64,000 bases of DNA from positions 6,053,340 to 6,117,339 of the forward strand of contig OY294050.1 in assembly GCA_958510825.1 (NCBI GenBank), read 5' to 3'. The notes below the pieces were generated by a model. The model ran no database searches. It was given only the letters and a program-made list of their open reading frames with translations, and was not told the DNA's origin. How positions within the stretch are numbered: the stretch's first letter is position 1; each line of letters begins with the position of its first letter. The position numbers and the translations under genes are program-made. The stretch comes from Brachypterus glaber (lineage: Eukaryota; Arthropoda; Insecta; Coleoptera; Kateretidae). Shown here piece after piece: positions 32,191 to 43,112 of the stretch.

Positions 32191-32420
32191 TAAAAGGATC
32201 AAATCGCCCTTCGGCCTCTGTCAGATATAATCTCTTGTCTTGAAATATGCAGTTTTTTAACAGGATCTGTAATATAAAGCCTTTTCGCCTTTTCCTTTTA
32301 GTTTCCAAAGTTTTGGTCATACGTTTAGTATTTACCGTTTGATTTCGGAATGCTTTAGTGTATCCGTGCTTGCAGAGCAGTTATAGCTTTTGGTTATAAT
32401 ATATTCTTACATCTTTTTCT
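32191..32420. other. Stretch without recognised feature
   Basis: Nothing supported. Confidence 0.35.
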
Positions 32421-32423
32421 AAT

Positions 32424-32427
32424 ATCT

Positions 32428-32467
<40 letters not shown>

Positions 32468-32470
32468 TAT
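32424..32470. repeat. (CTTT)n microsatellite
   Basis: About eleven CTTT units. Confidence 0.97.
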
Positions 32471-32474
32471 TTCT

Positions 32475-33645
32475 TATATATAAATATTGACAGTATATAC
32501 AGCTGTTTTTTACATCTTACCATTTCTATCTATAAATTAAAACGAAATTATTCTATCTGCTAACTATCTTGACAGAACAAACCGTCAACACTAGTTATGT
32601 TATGTTTAATACAATAACTGTCAGTGTAACCAACGCAATAGAAAGTGTAAAATAATTTGAACCAATACATTACCAATCATAACCATAACCGCAATTTTGG
32701 CAAACAAAACGAAAAGGCTATAATATTATTTGAATGAACAAAAGTTTTCTTTGTGTATTTTTTTAAATTAAAATACAAAACTCTGCACTTTTATTTATTG
32801 TTTAATTACGTTTACAAAAGTTTTTTTTTATAATGTTTTTGTATTATATTTACTATAAAAATATTTATCCGTAGTAAATATTGAACGTGAAAGTAAATAA
32901 TACTTATTTATTTATTCGTTAAATAAAGAAGTATACTTTGTAAAGACGTAGCACGAAGCCATTTTTTCGCAATTTGGTCTAGTGCTAGTAAGTAAAGTCG
33001 AAGTGGAAAAAATTCTTGTATTTAAGTCTCCACAGACCACACTTCTGTTGGAGGTCTTTTTACAAAAACAACGCAGAATGGTCAAGGTACATTTAGATTA
33101 GGTAAAGAGAGAAGTACTTTTGAAAGAGACAAAAGTATGATTATTATTATTATTATATTTTAAAATAAAATGATACATTTTTTAGGTAAAAATAACATTT
33201 TAAATTATATTTTAAATTACATCAAGGTAAAATATTTGTTTTTTTTTTTAAGTTATTTTTAATCTTTAAATTATAATTATAACACCGATATGGGAACGGT
33301 AGGTACGAAACTTATGACCTCCTGTTAAGTTTGACATCCATTAGAAATAGCCAGTTGTGTGTGAAGATTTTGTACTTATTTTTTGTGTTTAGTGATCTTT
33401 TTATGTTTTTTTTTAATAATTTTAAATCTTACGCACATTTTTTGTTGCAATGTGACAAAATCAAATTATAATCTTTATAGGGAATTTTATTTTTAGGTTA
33501 GTAATCTCAGATTTCTGCAGGGTTGATTGACCTTAGTATCACGCGTCAAAACATTCCCATAGTAAGTCAGACAAAGTTTTATTATTGATAATTATTCTAT
33601 TTCTATTGAATTCTGCGTGAAGCTTAGGAAGGGGACTAATATTAT
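32475..33645. other. AT-rich stretch without recognised gene
   Basis: No supported gene or shared repeat. 32950-33120 and 33285-33380 are a little less AT-rich but show no long frame. Confidence 0.4.
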
Positions 33646-33649
33646 CTTA

Positions 33650-34062
33650 AAGTACTAGTTTCATAAAACCCGTTTTTAGCACACGAGTACAAGTTTAGAA
33701 AACAAGCCGCTTGCGGCGAATTTTATAAAGTGCTAAAATCATGTTATGAACAAGTGCTTTATACTATTTCTTCTATTTTGCTCTAAAACTTAAAAAACGT
33801 ACATTTAAGGTATATTTTAGTCAGCTCTTTTTCACTGCAAGTAACCAAGCCACAATTTTAACGAGGTAAAACCTAAAAGTAAAATTTTGTAGAAAATTAA
33901 ACTTCAAAGTAATGTTGACATTTGCACGAAAAACGTCAAGCAATATTCATTTGTCCTATTGCCAACCCAAAAGAAAAAAGGTACTAACCTCTTATGGGCC
34001 TATAAGAACACGCAAAATGCTTGTGATTATGAGCTTATGAAAGTCGCAAAATAGAAAAAGTT
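33650..34062 (-). mobile_element. Element B, inverted copy with shortened centre
   Basis: The palindromic module (33650-33770) comes first, then TTTCTATTTTGCTCTAAA.., the AAGTAACCAAGCCACAATTT block, TTGCCAACCCAAAAG and CGCAAAATAGAAAAAG at the end. About 100 bases of the middle seen in 18083-18605 are missing. Confidence 0.8.
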
Positions 34063-34390
34063 TGTTATTTGTTATGGAATTCACCTGTTTTCATTTGTTT
34101 TTTGCAGGAGTTCCTCTCTATAGTTAAATCTCTTCGGACCAAACTTGAATTGTCGGTCTGGCCGACAATTTGATGAACAAATTTTAAGTTTCCGTTGGCC
34201 TCCGACCTAATATTGACCTCATGGGAATATACACAACTCGAAAAAGAATTTATTTTTTTATTTTTTATACAGGTAGTTATGGAAATTGGAAAAAATTGGT
34301 TAACCCTTAACCATAGACGTCCGGTAAATTTTACCGACGGACTAATTCAGTTAACTAGTTTTTGACCACCTATACTACCTACGCACATAT
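34063..34390. other. Stretch without recognised feature
   Basis: A short imperfect palindrome around TTGTCGGTCTGGCCGACAA (34150-34168). Otherwise nothing. Confidence 0.4.
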
Positions 34391-34392
34391 CA

Positions 34393-34514
34393 TCGCCTTC
34401 CTTACAAAGGGGCTTATCTCAAAATGTATTGATGCAAAATACCCACATGTCTATTGATTTGCCACTTTATGTACAAGTGTAATTTTGAGATAAGCCCCTT
34501 TGTAAGGAAGGCGA
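34393..34514. mobile_element. Foldback element, TCGCCTTCCTTACAAAGGGG arms
   Basis: About 34 bases (TCGCCTTCCTTACAAAGGGG then CTTATCTCAAAAT) pair perfectly with the inverse ending at 34514. The loop is about 55 bases. No target duplication is obvious. Confidence 0.8.
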
Positions 34515-34520
34515 CTTTTT

Positions 34521-34694
34521 CAGGGCCGTAGAGACAAAAATCGGGACCCGGGGGTAGTAACCTACACCCTTTTACCTCCTCAAAAACTGATGACTAAAAA
34601 AAGAGAGAAAAAAGGTCAGAAGAAAAATCCAGGCCCCTCGGAATTTCCGGGCCCGGGGGGAAACACCCCCGATGCCCCCCTCTCCACAACCCTG
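34521..34694. mobile_element. GC-rich element with CAGGG..CCCTG ends
   Basis: CAGGGCCGTAGAG at the left and inverted CTCCACAACCCTG at the right resemble hAT ends. The interior has CCCGGGGG and GGGCCCGGGGGG blocks that stand out against the AT-rich flanks. A similar GC-rich CCCTG end is at 26980-27048. I found no 8-bp target duplication. Confidence 0.45.
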
Positions 34695-34924
34695 CTGCTG
34701 TTGTTTCATTAAAACACTTTAAAACTTGTTTTAAACATTCTAAGAAATAACAAAGTGAGAAAATATAGTGACTTATTATTATTTTTTTTTTGTTAAATCA
34801 TTAACTACATAAAAAATACAGGGAAAATTTACCCGATTATGTGCCTATGTCACTATAACAGGACCTCTGTGGTTACTCTAAACAAAACGACAAAAATAAA
34901 AAAAAAATGTAGAAATTTGTGTTT
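34695..34924. other. Stretch without recognised feature
   Basis: Nothing supported. Confidence 0.35.
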
Positions 34925-35215
34925 ATTTGTGATATTTTTAGATACAAGTATAAAAATACTTGATATAACCATATTAAACTAAGTTTAAAACATTAAATAA
35001 TTTCTTTCAAGTTTAATCAGTATTGATCCCAAGAAAATAATATCGGTAGGTTACTGCATTTCATTATTTTTAATATATTAAACACTCAAACATAAATATC
35101 TTCTCACCATCTTTCATTTAAGCTTCTTTAAAACTCGATACAAGAAATTTTATTATTCAAGCACTTTTACGCGATTTAAGGTTTAATCTCTTGGTCTAAG
35201 CAAAACATTTTATTT
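34925..35215 (+). repeat. Repeat family S, copy 2
   Basis: Shares with 345-690 the TTGATATAACCATATTAAAC, TTTCAAGTTTAATCA, ACAAGAAATTTTATTATTCA and AAGCACTTTTA blocks in the same order. Confidence 0.6.
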
Positions 35216-35299
35216 CAGTAATTGACATGTTGCTGAATATTACGTACTTGCTTTTAGTTTGGACTTTTGTGTAAAGTTTAAGTTAAAAAAATACCAATA

Positions 35300-35466
35300 A
35301 CACAGCCACACAAAAAGAACAAAAGTCCGGATTTTTTTTTCGAGTATGAAAATAATCGGATGAGTTGATATTTTGACCTCAAATTCGGATTTAGCGTCTC
35401 AAAATATATAGGAATGGTCTCCGCAAAAATTCCGGACCTTTTTTTCTTTTTTTTTTGTGGCTGTGT
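35300..35466. mobile_element. Foldback element, ACACAGCCACA ends
   Basis: ACACAGCCACACAAAAAG and AAAGTCCGGA at the left pair with TCCGGACCTTT and TTTTTTTGTGGCTGTGT at the right. The target duplication is unclear. Confidence 0.65.
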
Positions 35467-35528
35467 AATTAAAATTTAATTTAACATTTCTAAAGCATTA
35501 GTTTCATGTTTTTAATAAATTAAATAAA

Positions 35529-36159
35529 CCCCCCCCCTTTAACTTTTGAACGAGTTGAGATATCGACTTCAAATTTAGAACTCTTAAATAAGACAACTTA
35601 AACTATCTTTTAGCATATATTTGATATTTTCAGCTCTTAAAATGTGGGCAGGGGGGTCGTGTGATACATCATTTTAAAGCTTATAAAACTCTCTATTTAA
35701 ACTAACATTTTTAAATTTTTTAAAAATGTTTTTTAAGGTTTTGATTTTACAATTTTTTGTGCTAAAATATTCGATTTTTTATAAATTTTTATTTATGTCA
35801 ACTAAAATTAGTTTAAAAGTATAATAACATTTTTTTATGAAGAAATTAAGCAATTTTAAAAATCTATTTGTTTTTTTAGAGGAATTTTGACATTAATACC
35901 CATTTTCAACCCCATTTTAAACCCAATTTTTTTTTAATTTATAAATATGGAGCTAAATGGAGAATTTTAAAAGCTTTAAAATTATGTAATACACGACCCC
36001 CCTTTCCATTTAAAAAAATGTGCCCCCATGCCCCCTGCCCACATTTTAAGAGCTGAAAGTAATAAATATATGCTAAAAGATAGTCTAAGTTGTCTTATTT
36101 AAACGTTCCAAATTTGAAGTCGATATCTCAACTGGTTCAAAAGTTAAGAGGGGGGGGGA
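35529..36159. mobile_element. Element G, inverted-repeat unit with poly-C/poly-G ends
   Basis: Left arm (35529-35720) and right arm (35960-36159) are complementary over about 190 bases: C run, TTAACTTTTGAAC, GAGTTGAGATATCGACTTCA, TATCTTTTAGCATATATTT, TCAGCTCTTAAAATGTGGGC and GGGGGGTCGTGT. The right arm has an extra C-rich segment. Fragments occur at 31105-31170 and 50025-50065. Confidence 0.85.
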
Positions 36160-36600
36160 CTTTTGGACCGCTCTGTATGTCTGCCACTAGTTGATTCCTT
36201 AAAAACTGAAACATTTGGCGAATTCTTGAAAATTAAAACTTAAAATCTTGATTAATTCGTCTTGAGTAAATTCATTTAAATTTTTAAGTATCTAAGGTTC
36301 GCAGAGAAAGAATAAAAAAGAAAATCCAAAGAAACTACAAATTAAAAGTGACTTTTAATGAAAATGAGCGAGGTAAAAAATTTACAACCAATATCTGGTG
36401 CGGTTTTTCTCAATTACGTCAGCTTTACTCATCGCAATGGGAAGTGAGACATTTTCTAATGCTGTTAAGCCGGTAATATGGAAAACTGTAGTGTTATTCT
36501 CTTACGGTTTCTGTACCCACGTTTCCATGTAGAATATAAATTTTCTTTAGCGGTAAAATGCCACACTGTAAAGAATGTTCAGATAGAAACCGCCGAAAAA
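36160..36600. other. Stretch without recognised gene
   Basis: 36350-36595 is less AT-rich, but its longest frame is about 28 codons. No gene can be supported. Confidence 0.4.
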
Positions 36601-36602
36601 TA

Positions 36603-36945
36603 GTTTATCCAATACATACAGATAATAAGACAATTACCAGCTTTATTTTAAATAGATAAACTCAATAATAACCCCCGCTTGGCTTTTACTTTATTGAGTA
36701 GATAATTATTTATTTTACCCACTCAACTGTCACTTGTCAAATTATTTTCTTATAAATGTCATTAAAATTTTTAATAAAAATATGAATTCCTAAGCTATTT
36801 ATTGGATAAAACCTTGTATGGCACTCATGGGTAAACCGATATTGCCCTCTCGAAAATTAACCTGCTTGGGTTACGCCTCGCAGGTTAATTTTCTCATGGG
36901 CAATATCTTACTTTACCCACTAGTACCATAAATAACTATTTTCTA
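36603..36945 (+). mobile_element. Element A, copy 2
   Basis: Full two-unit structure. Unit one runs from TTTATCCAATACATACAG to TATTGGATAAAACC (about 36603-36818). Unit two runs from TGGCACTCATGGGTAAACCG through AAATTAACCTGC/GCAGGTTAATTTT to TACTTTACCCACTAGTACCA. Near-identical to 6735-7066 and, inverted, to 43509-43846. Confidence 0.85.
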
Positions 36946-37157
36946 TTTTGAGACTCTTATAAGCTCATAATCACACGCATTTTGCGTGTTCTTATAGGCC
37001 CATAAGAGGTGTCTACTTTTTTTTCTTTTGGGTTGGCAACAGACAAAAGTCTTGTCGCTTGACATTTTCCTTGTAAATGTCAATGTCGCTTAAAGTTTAA
37101 TTTTCTACAAAATTTTGTGTTTAGGTTATTTTTTGCCGTTTTATAATTGTGGCTTTA
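36946..37157 (+). mobile_element. Element B, 5' part only
   Basis: Follows 18083-18300: TTTCTATTTTGAGACTCTTA, CACACGCATTTTGCGTG, GTTGGCAACAGACAAAAGTC, ATTGTGGCTT. It breaks off before the palindromic module. It directly abuts A. Confidence 0.85.
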
Positions 37158-37645
37158 AAATTTCCCCTTCCTTACGGAACACCCTGTATATAAGTGAAGT
37201 GAATAGAAGGGTTTAAAAAAGACTTCAAAAGTTCTTGGTTGGGATTCTTTTTGTTAAGGGGTAAAAAGGAATTTTGTAATAAAAAATATTGTAGATTAAA
37301 GTATTATTTTGTTGGTAACAGTATATTTTAAGTGTTCGTCTAGTTGATGATGGTAATTTCAACTATACCACTGAATAGCTAAAATTCTAGACAAAATAAT
37401 GCAGGTCTATCTGTCTGCCACGTAATTTTAACTCATTAGCTATTTACATGAATTTAGAACATCGCTCTTCTATAATTAAGGTCTGGTCTAGACTAACGGG
37501 GTTTTTTATTCTAACACCCAAGGTATTTCACCTTACTCTATTTATTATTGGAATAGAACAGAATTCATTTTAAGATTTTTAGAAAAATCCAAAAAAAAAT
37601 TAACAGACCTTTTTAATAAAAAACACTCCCAAAACTCGCGCCTGT
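37158..37645. other. Stretch with a solo CACCCTGTA end
   Basis: GGAACACCCTGTATATA at about 37176-37192 is a CAGGGTG-type terminus without a visible partner. Nothing else supported. Confidence 0.4.
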
Positions 37646-37647
37646 CC

Positions 37648-38060
37648 TTAAAGATACATATACTACATCAAAAAATATAATAAAAAGTTTATATAAACGT
37701 AGGTCCGAAAATCGCTTCTAAGGGAGTTATGGCCTATTAAAACGGATACCATAAATGAGGTTTTTATTTAATATCTCTGGAGTCCTTTGAGCTAGAGGGA
37801 CAAGATTGTAGTTTAGCATCATCAAAGTCAATTACTTTAAGTTATTTTAGTTTGTAAATTTTACCAAAAGCTCGCCTAAGAGAGCAAAACGGCTGTGGCT
37901 TACCATATTTTTGCCCAAATTTTTTTCATTGTAATTTTTTTGCATTCTTTAAGTAAAAGTACACGAAAAGATTTTAGTGTAATACAGTTAAAGCAACTGT
38001 TTTCGAGGAAAATCCATTTATAAAAAATTACAGGACATGCCCTTAAAATGTGTTACTATT
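37648..38060 (+). mobile_element. Diverged N-type element, ends lost
   Basis: ACATCAAAAAATATAATAAA, AAGTTTATATAAACGTAGG, AAGGGAGTTATGGCC, TTTTTATTTAATATCTCTGG and CCTTTGAGCTA follow the N arm in order but with many changes. GTATTACGTAACGCATA at about 38072-38090 is a fragment of the 61.6-kb MITE arm. Confidence 0.55.
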
Positions 38061-38439
38061 TAAGTCAACCTTCAAGTATTACGTAACGCATATTTTGATC
38101 ATTTTGGACTTTTTAATAATGAAATAATGAAAATAAAGAAAAACATTGTCTATAATCAAAACTTGTCTGTCCTAGTGTGAAAATGTTTTCGGATTTTCAG
38201 TGTATAAAAGCCGCATGAAGAAAATACAGGCACTTTAGCCAAAGTCGATACTGCAAGACTACGACATCACGTTCTTAAGTTTAATGAAAACGCGGATATA
38301 AAACATTCACCATCTTTTTGCATAATACATACAGAGTTTTTAACAGATAGTTGATATATATTTCATTAAATAAATTGTTCCTGAAAAAATTACGTTAATC
38401 GGAAATTTCTTTCAGCATTTTTCCTTTTTTTTTAAGTTT
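38061..38439. other. Stretch without recognised feature
   Basis: Apart from the MITE arm fragment just noted, nothing supported. Confidence 0.35.
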
Positions 38440-38650
38440 AACCCCCCATAACTTTTTTGTTTTTGGAATGATTACTTTTAAAAACTATAGGGATCTTCCC
38501 CCCATAGAACATGATTTTTCCTGAAAATTTCAATACGATCGGATTATTTGTTCTTGAGTTATCGTGTTCACAAAAATCGTGACATCAGACAGACAGAAGG
38601 ACATACAGACAGACAGAGGGACATTTGAAAAATAAAATGTTGCATATTTT
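38440..38650 (+). repeat. Dispersed repeat with CAGACAGACAGA motif
   Basis: CCCCCATAACTTTTTTG, GATCGGATTATTTGTTCTTG, GAGTTATCGTG and several CAGACAGACAGA runs. Same layout as 13985-14195. Confidence 0.6.
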
Positions 38651-38739
38651 TTCATGAAACAAATTTATATCCAAGAATTTTTGATTTTTTTGAAAATACG
38701 AAACTAGCGTATAATATTATTCTAGCGCTGGCGCTGTGA

Positions 38740-38802
38740 ATAATATAATAATATTAACAATATAAATAATATTAATAATAAACATAATATTAATAATATG
38801 GT
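38740..38802. repeat. AATAATAT low-complexity tract
   Basis: Imperfect AATAATAT/AATATTAAT repeats. Confidence 0.85.
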
Positions 38803-38999
38803 GTCGTCCATAAAATAAGTGATTTTAGACCCCCCTCCCCATGGACACATTGTCACATTGCAATGCATGCATGCTTGCAGTCGGGTTTTTCATTTTTTAA
38901 TGGGCTTCTTGTTGTTGATAATTTCTCAATACAACATAATCACCTCAACTGAATAATTGAGAAACTCGAAGCTTATGAGGTGCTTTAAAAGGTTTTCAA

Positions 39000-39195
39000 A
39001 TTGACCGTGAAGCTATTAGCCGTCCGGGGTTATTGCAATTCGGTCATGCGAAAGACGGAGAGGCCAGAAAGAGATCTCTTTCGACCGCACACACGCAAAC
39101 TGTGTAAAACACGCTACTATGCGACACGCCTTGCCTTTTTAATGCCCAGATCATTTCTGCCGCACGGAGACCTGACGTCCCATCTACATAAACAA
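39000..39195. other. GC-richer island of unknown nature
   Basis: GTCCGGGG, GACGGAGAGGCCAGAAAGAG, CGACCGCACACACGC and GCACGGAGACCTGACGTCC make this block clearly less AT-rich than its flanks. An 88-codon frame (39001-39267) covers it but shows no domain I recognise. It could be a remnant of an element or of a conserved non-coding region. Confidence 0.4.
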
Positions 39196-39295
39196 AGTTG
39201 GCTATTTTTTTATATTAAATCAGGAATAGTTATTTTTCCTACGATCCCTTATGAAAATGACATTTAGCACACTCTTTTGTTCTTCAGAAAATGAA

Positions 39296-39420
39296 TTATA
39301 TCACACTAGTTTGATATTTTTATATCACCCTAGTTTGATATTTATGTATGTAGGTTTGCCTAATTTCAGGTATGTAGGTTTGCCTAATTTCACATATGTA
39401 GGTTTGCCTTAATTTACGCT
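39296..39420 (+). repeat. Short tandem repeats
   Basis: Two units of TATATCACACTAGTTTGATA type (39296-39345), then three 25-base units of TATGTAGGTTTGCCTAATTT type (39346-39420). Confidence 0.85.
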
Positions 39421-39908
39421 GTAGATTCTACGAATATAGCTCACCTCGTTTTATATGCCATTTTTCGTCACAGAATTTTATGATATCTTTTATGTTTTTC
39501 AATCCAAATATTTCTGTTTTTCATGTCAAAAATAAAAACTAGTTATAACCTTAGTAGATTGACCGAGATATAACTCGGAATGTTTTATTTACGTCTAGAT
39601 TTTATAAAAATTACTTAATTTTTGATTTAGTTACCTTACATTTTCTAAAAAAACATCAAAATACAGGGTCTTTTTCTTATGAAATCGTAAAACAGTAAAA
39701 TTTTACTATTTTATATGGGAACATATCTAAAGAAATCTAATTTAATTAGCAAATTGCAAATTGCCTTGATTTACACAAGAGGCTTGCGTTATAGGCAACC
39801 CATTAAACAGCTAGGTATTGCATTGTATAATATTGTATTATATTTAAAAACTAAGAAAACTAAAAGTAAAACAAAAATTATATTTCCTGTTTAACATAAT
39901 ATGTTATT
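39421..39908. other. AT-rich stretch, nothing recognised
   Basis: TACAGGGTCTTTTTCTTATG at 39663 is a weak terminus-like motif. No other feature. Confidence 0.4.
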
Positions 39909-39912
39909 ATAT

Positions 39913-40304
39913 CGTCGGCTTACAAGTAAAGAGCACTAAGTCCAAAAACATGGTTTTGAGATATTGACAAATTTAACTTTCACTGTTGTTTTTTAATTTT
40001 CGTAATAATTGTTACAAAAATGCACGTTTCGCCAAACAAACACTCAGTCGCTTAGTGCAGGAACATTTGAAATAATCTACAAGTAAAACGCACTAAGTGC
40101 ACTAAGTGACTTAGTGCCTATTGCCAGATAAAATTTTATTCAAAATCAAACTGGTGCGTTTTGTATAGTGGGAACTCTCTTGGCAGTCCACCTAGAAGTT
40201 AGTTCGGTTTACCTGTACATAGATCATCAAAAATTAATTACAGTACCCTAAAAATCCCATTTTTGCAAAAAAGTGACTTAGTGCCTTTTACTTGTAAGCC
40301 GACG
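39913..40304. mobile_element. TIR element, CGTCGGCTTACAAGTAAA ends
   Basis: CGTCGGCTTACAAGTAAA at the left matches the inverse of TTTTACTTGTAAGCCGACG at the right. ATAT flanks both sides. CACTAAGT/ACTTAGTG words occur at least six times, next to both ends and in a central cluster near 40090-40118 together with CTACAAGTAAAACG. No coding sequence. Confidence 0.8.
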
Positions 40305-40309
40305 ATATT

Positions 40310-40935
40310 AATTTGTATGCTATTTTTTGCTTTGTATCCTTCGCTTTTTTCAAAAATTCTTTGAATAAGTAATCACAAAATCACAAAATACACTAGCTGC
40401 TGCCTTTTTTTTTTGGAAACGAAAAAATAAAAAAAAATGTTTAGAAAAATTGGCAAATTTACAATTATGGCGAAGGCGCAGGGAATATATTGTATAATAA
40501 TGCATTGTAAATTTCATTTATAATGTTGTGCAAATAAAAATTAGAAAACGCATTTTTTTTTAATTTTATTATATATTTTATTATGTATTTTATTATGTAT
40601 TATTTTATATTTTACACGCCGTTAAACATAATATATATACATAAAGTTTATTGTACATTTCGTCGGTTTAGAGGTGAAAAGCTTATAAGCCGAAACAAAC
40701 GAGCATCGGTTTGAACTTTAAACTCAATTGTACTCAACTCGAAAGTTTCACAGCTTTAAGAATTTTTTTATTATAAAGAGAACAGCATAAACTTTAATGT
40801 TGGTCTATGCCGTAAAAACAAGCATGAATAAAAGCTAAAATAAACAAAGATTTTCTAAACTGAGGTTGCAAAATTAGTCGTTAGAGGCTCTAACACATTT
40901 AAAATTATTTACGATATGAGGTGCTTTTTATCCAT
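40310..40935. other. AT-rich stretch without recognised gene
   Basis: ATTATGGCGAAGGCGCAG at 40463-40480 is a copy of the dispersed GGCGAAGGCGC motif. ATTTTATTATGTATTTTATT repeats lie near 40565-40600. Confidence 0.4.
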
Positions 40936-40937
40936 CG

Positions 40938-41475
40938 CTAGCCTTAAAATTTTTTAATGAAAAGTCAAACCACCCCGGATTTTTTTATTTTAGGTAGTTT
41001 TTGGGACATTTCCAAACAGTTTTTAACAAAAATTGAAATCGCTCACAAAGCCGTTTTTAAATAAAGTCATTCTTCTTCTTCTTCTCCTTCTTCTTCAAGT
41101 TTTTCCTGACATAGCAATACGGAGTTTTTTCTATGACACGCCCTATAGCATAGGTACTACCTATGATACTAAATATAATCAGGACCATTCACACGCCTAC
41201 TTTGTTAATGTCAAAAATTACGGTACTTATTTTAGACATTAATAAAGTAGGCGTGTGAATGGTCATGATTATATTGAGTATCATGGGTAGTACATAGAAA
41301 AAACTTCGTATGTGATGTCAGGAAAAACTTGAAGAAGAAGAATGACTTTATTTAAAAACGGCTTCGTGAGAGATTTCAATTTTTGTCAAAAACTGTTTAG
41401 GAATGTCCCAAAAACAACCTAAAATCAAAAAATTCGGGGTGGTTTGACTTTTCATTTAATTTTTTTAAGGCTGGC
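40938..41475. mobile_element. Long foldback element
   Basis: GCTAGCCTTAAAATTTTTTA at the left pairs with TTTTTAAGGCTGGC at the right. The arms (about 270 and 240 bases) pair almost throughout, including AAGTCAAACCACCCCG, TTTTTAAATAAAGTCATTCT, AAGTTTTTCCTGACAT and ACCATTCACACGCCTACTTT. The loop is about 20 bases near 41213-41235. The left arm carries an expanded TTC run (41075-41095). No target duplication is evident. Confidence 0.9.
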
Positions 41476-41845
41476 CGTGCCACCTTGATAATTTTGATGT
41501 TCCTATTGAAAAAATTTAAACTTAACCTAACTTTTACACAACTAAGCCGCTTATTACTCTGCTTATTACTCCCCTTACCCCTGCAGCATATAATTAATAT
41601 TTATTTGAACGATTGCTTCTGCGTTGCGCCACTTTAATCTAAAAATGTTACAATTTGTTAAATTCGTTATTTACATGCAAAATCCATTAATCTATTAGTT
41701 TTCATGTAAAATCAGAAATATTTGGAGTTTATAATATATGGTAGCGATCATTTCTTTCAGCACTAAATATTAGGTAAGGCCATCTTCGAGAAAAAACTAA
41801 CTTCAATCTTACCTTAACTTAAATGCCCAGAAGCACAGGTTTATA
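41476..41845. other. AT-rich stretch, nothing recognised
   Basis: No supported feature. Confidence 0.4.
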
Positions 41846-41847
41846 TA

Positions 41848-42033
41848 ATGGATATCCCCAGAATATCCGTTTTCGGATTTCCGAAATCCCCAGGATATAC
41901 GATTTCGTCTATAGATATCCGTAGGACATACTCATATATATACTTTATTACCAAAACAGGAAACCGATCGACTTCCGAACCGTATATCCCAAGGATATCC
42001 CGAAGTTATGTCCTGAGGATTATGTATACCTGT
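41848..42033 (+). mobile_element. Element Q, copy 2 (partial)
   Basis: Carries GGATATCCCCAGAATATCCG, CCCAGGATATACGAT, TATATCCCAAGGATATCCCG and TATGTCCTGAGGAT, and shares with Q1 the CCGATCGACTTCCGAACC-like part. It ends at the MITE that follows. Confidence 0.65.
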
Positions 42034-42191
42034 CCCTGACAAAAGTGGATATCAAATGGTATTGCTTTTATTATTTTTTTATATTATATTCCTATTAGTA
42101 GCTTGCACCTAGGTGTAAGTTATTTAAATTTAAGCTAATAGTTTCACAAAAAAAATAAAAGCAATACTATTTAATAGCCACTTTTGTCGGG
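42034..42191. mobile_element. Palindromic MITE, CCCTGACAAAAGTGG ends
   Basis: CCCTGACAAAAGTGG..GTATTGCTTTTATT at the left is answered by AATAAAAGCAATAC..CCACTTTTGTCGGG at the right. The inner parts CTATTAG..AGCTT/AAGCTAATAG and CTTGCACCTAGGTGTAAG also pair, so the 158 bases form one hairpin. Confidence 0.9.
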
Positions 42192-42379
42192 AACATTTGT
42201 ACATAATTAGTAACCTACTTATCTACGAAATTGTCCAACAGAGGGAAACACAATATAAATATTTAATAATAACTGTGGAAAAAACTTGCACACATAAACA
42301 GACCACAAACACGACAACAACATCCTCCATTAAAGTCACGAAAAACGCGGTAAATTTAAAATAATGAAGAAAAAGCCAT
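42192..42379. other. Spacer between MITE and Q3
   Basis: Nothing recognised. Confidence 0.35.
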
Positions 42380-42591
42380 CGTAGGGACATCCGAAAGGAC
42401 ATCCTCGGGACAACCCTCGGGACGTCCCTGGGATATACGAAGAACATACCGTATATCCTTGGGATATACGGGCAGTATATCCTCAGGACATACATTTTGG
42501 AATATCCTTGGGATATACGACTAATGTCACGGGACATGCGATATTGAGAGGACATTGAGAGGATATCCGGGGGATATTGTGTGCTATATGG
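42380..42591 (-). mobile_element. Element Q, copy 3 (inverted)
   Basis: Ends GTGCTATATGGG like Q1. Its reverse complement follows 714-905: CCCGGATATCCTCTC, GTATATCCCAAGGATAT, TATGTCCTGAGGATATAC, AGGGACGTCCCG, GGATGTCCTTTCGG. Minus frames across it are by-products of the dyads. Confidence 0.8.
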
Positions 42592-43040
42592 GTGATAAGA
42601 CACTCTATTATGAGTAAAAGAAATAAAAGCATTAAAAGTTTTAAAATTTTTATAAGCCTTGTTTCTATACAATTGAATACCCTATAAAGAAGTAAATTTT
42701 TAAAATTTGTCCCAACAAAAAAGCTGTAGGTAGCGAGAATCATATTTGGGTTGGAACTAAATTATAAAACTTACACGAAATCCCTTTATGTATATTTTGG
42801 CAATAAAAAATGTTGTATTCTTTGCCTTTTACGACTATTTTTTGTAAAAAAAGGATGTAAAAACACTGTTTTAAATTTTTATCCACTTAAAATATCATAC
42901 AGGGATTTATTAATATTAAAATACACAGTAATAAAGATAAGTGGGAATACATCAAAAATTTTATACAACTTATACACTATATTATTTATATAATATAAAG
43001 TATAAGGTGGCGTATATAATTATTAATTTTTGCGCTCGCG
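42592..43040. other. AT-rich stretch without recognised gene
   Basis: Overlapping frames at 42751-43147 show no domain. Confidence 0.4.
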
Positions 43041-43044
43041 AGAC

Positions 43045-43112
43045 AGACAAACTTTTCGCTTGCATAGAATATTATCTATTCCATACTAGTTACAGAATAC
43101 AGTACTATATAT
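43045..43112 (-). repeat. Element J, fragment
   Basis: GACAAACTTTTCGCTTGC, ATAGAATATTATCTATTCC and CATACTAGTTACAGAATACA match the inverse of 58138-58195. Confidence 0.7.

Noticed and set aside
34521..34694. Firm hAT assignment for the CAGGG..CCCTG element
   Set aside because: The ends look right, but no 8-bp target duplication is present, so I kept it as low confidence only.
36357..36443. Short frame starting MKMSEVKNLQPIS
   Set aside because: Only 28 codons, no recognised domain, and no splice context that I can support.
42223..42743. 149- and 86-codon minus frames
   Set aside because: They run through the GGATATCC dyads of Q3. Q1 gives similar frames on both strands, as expected of palindromic repeats.
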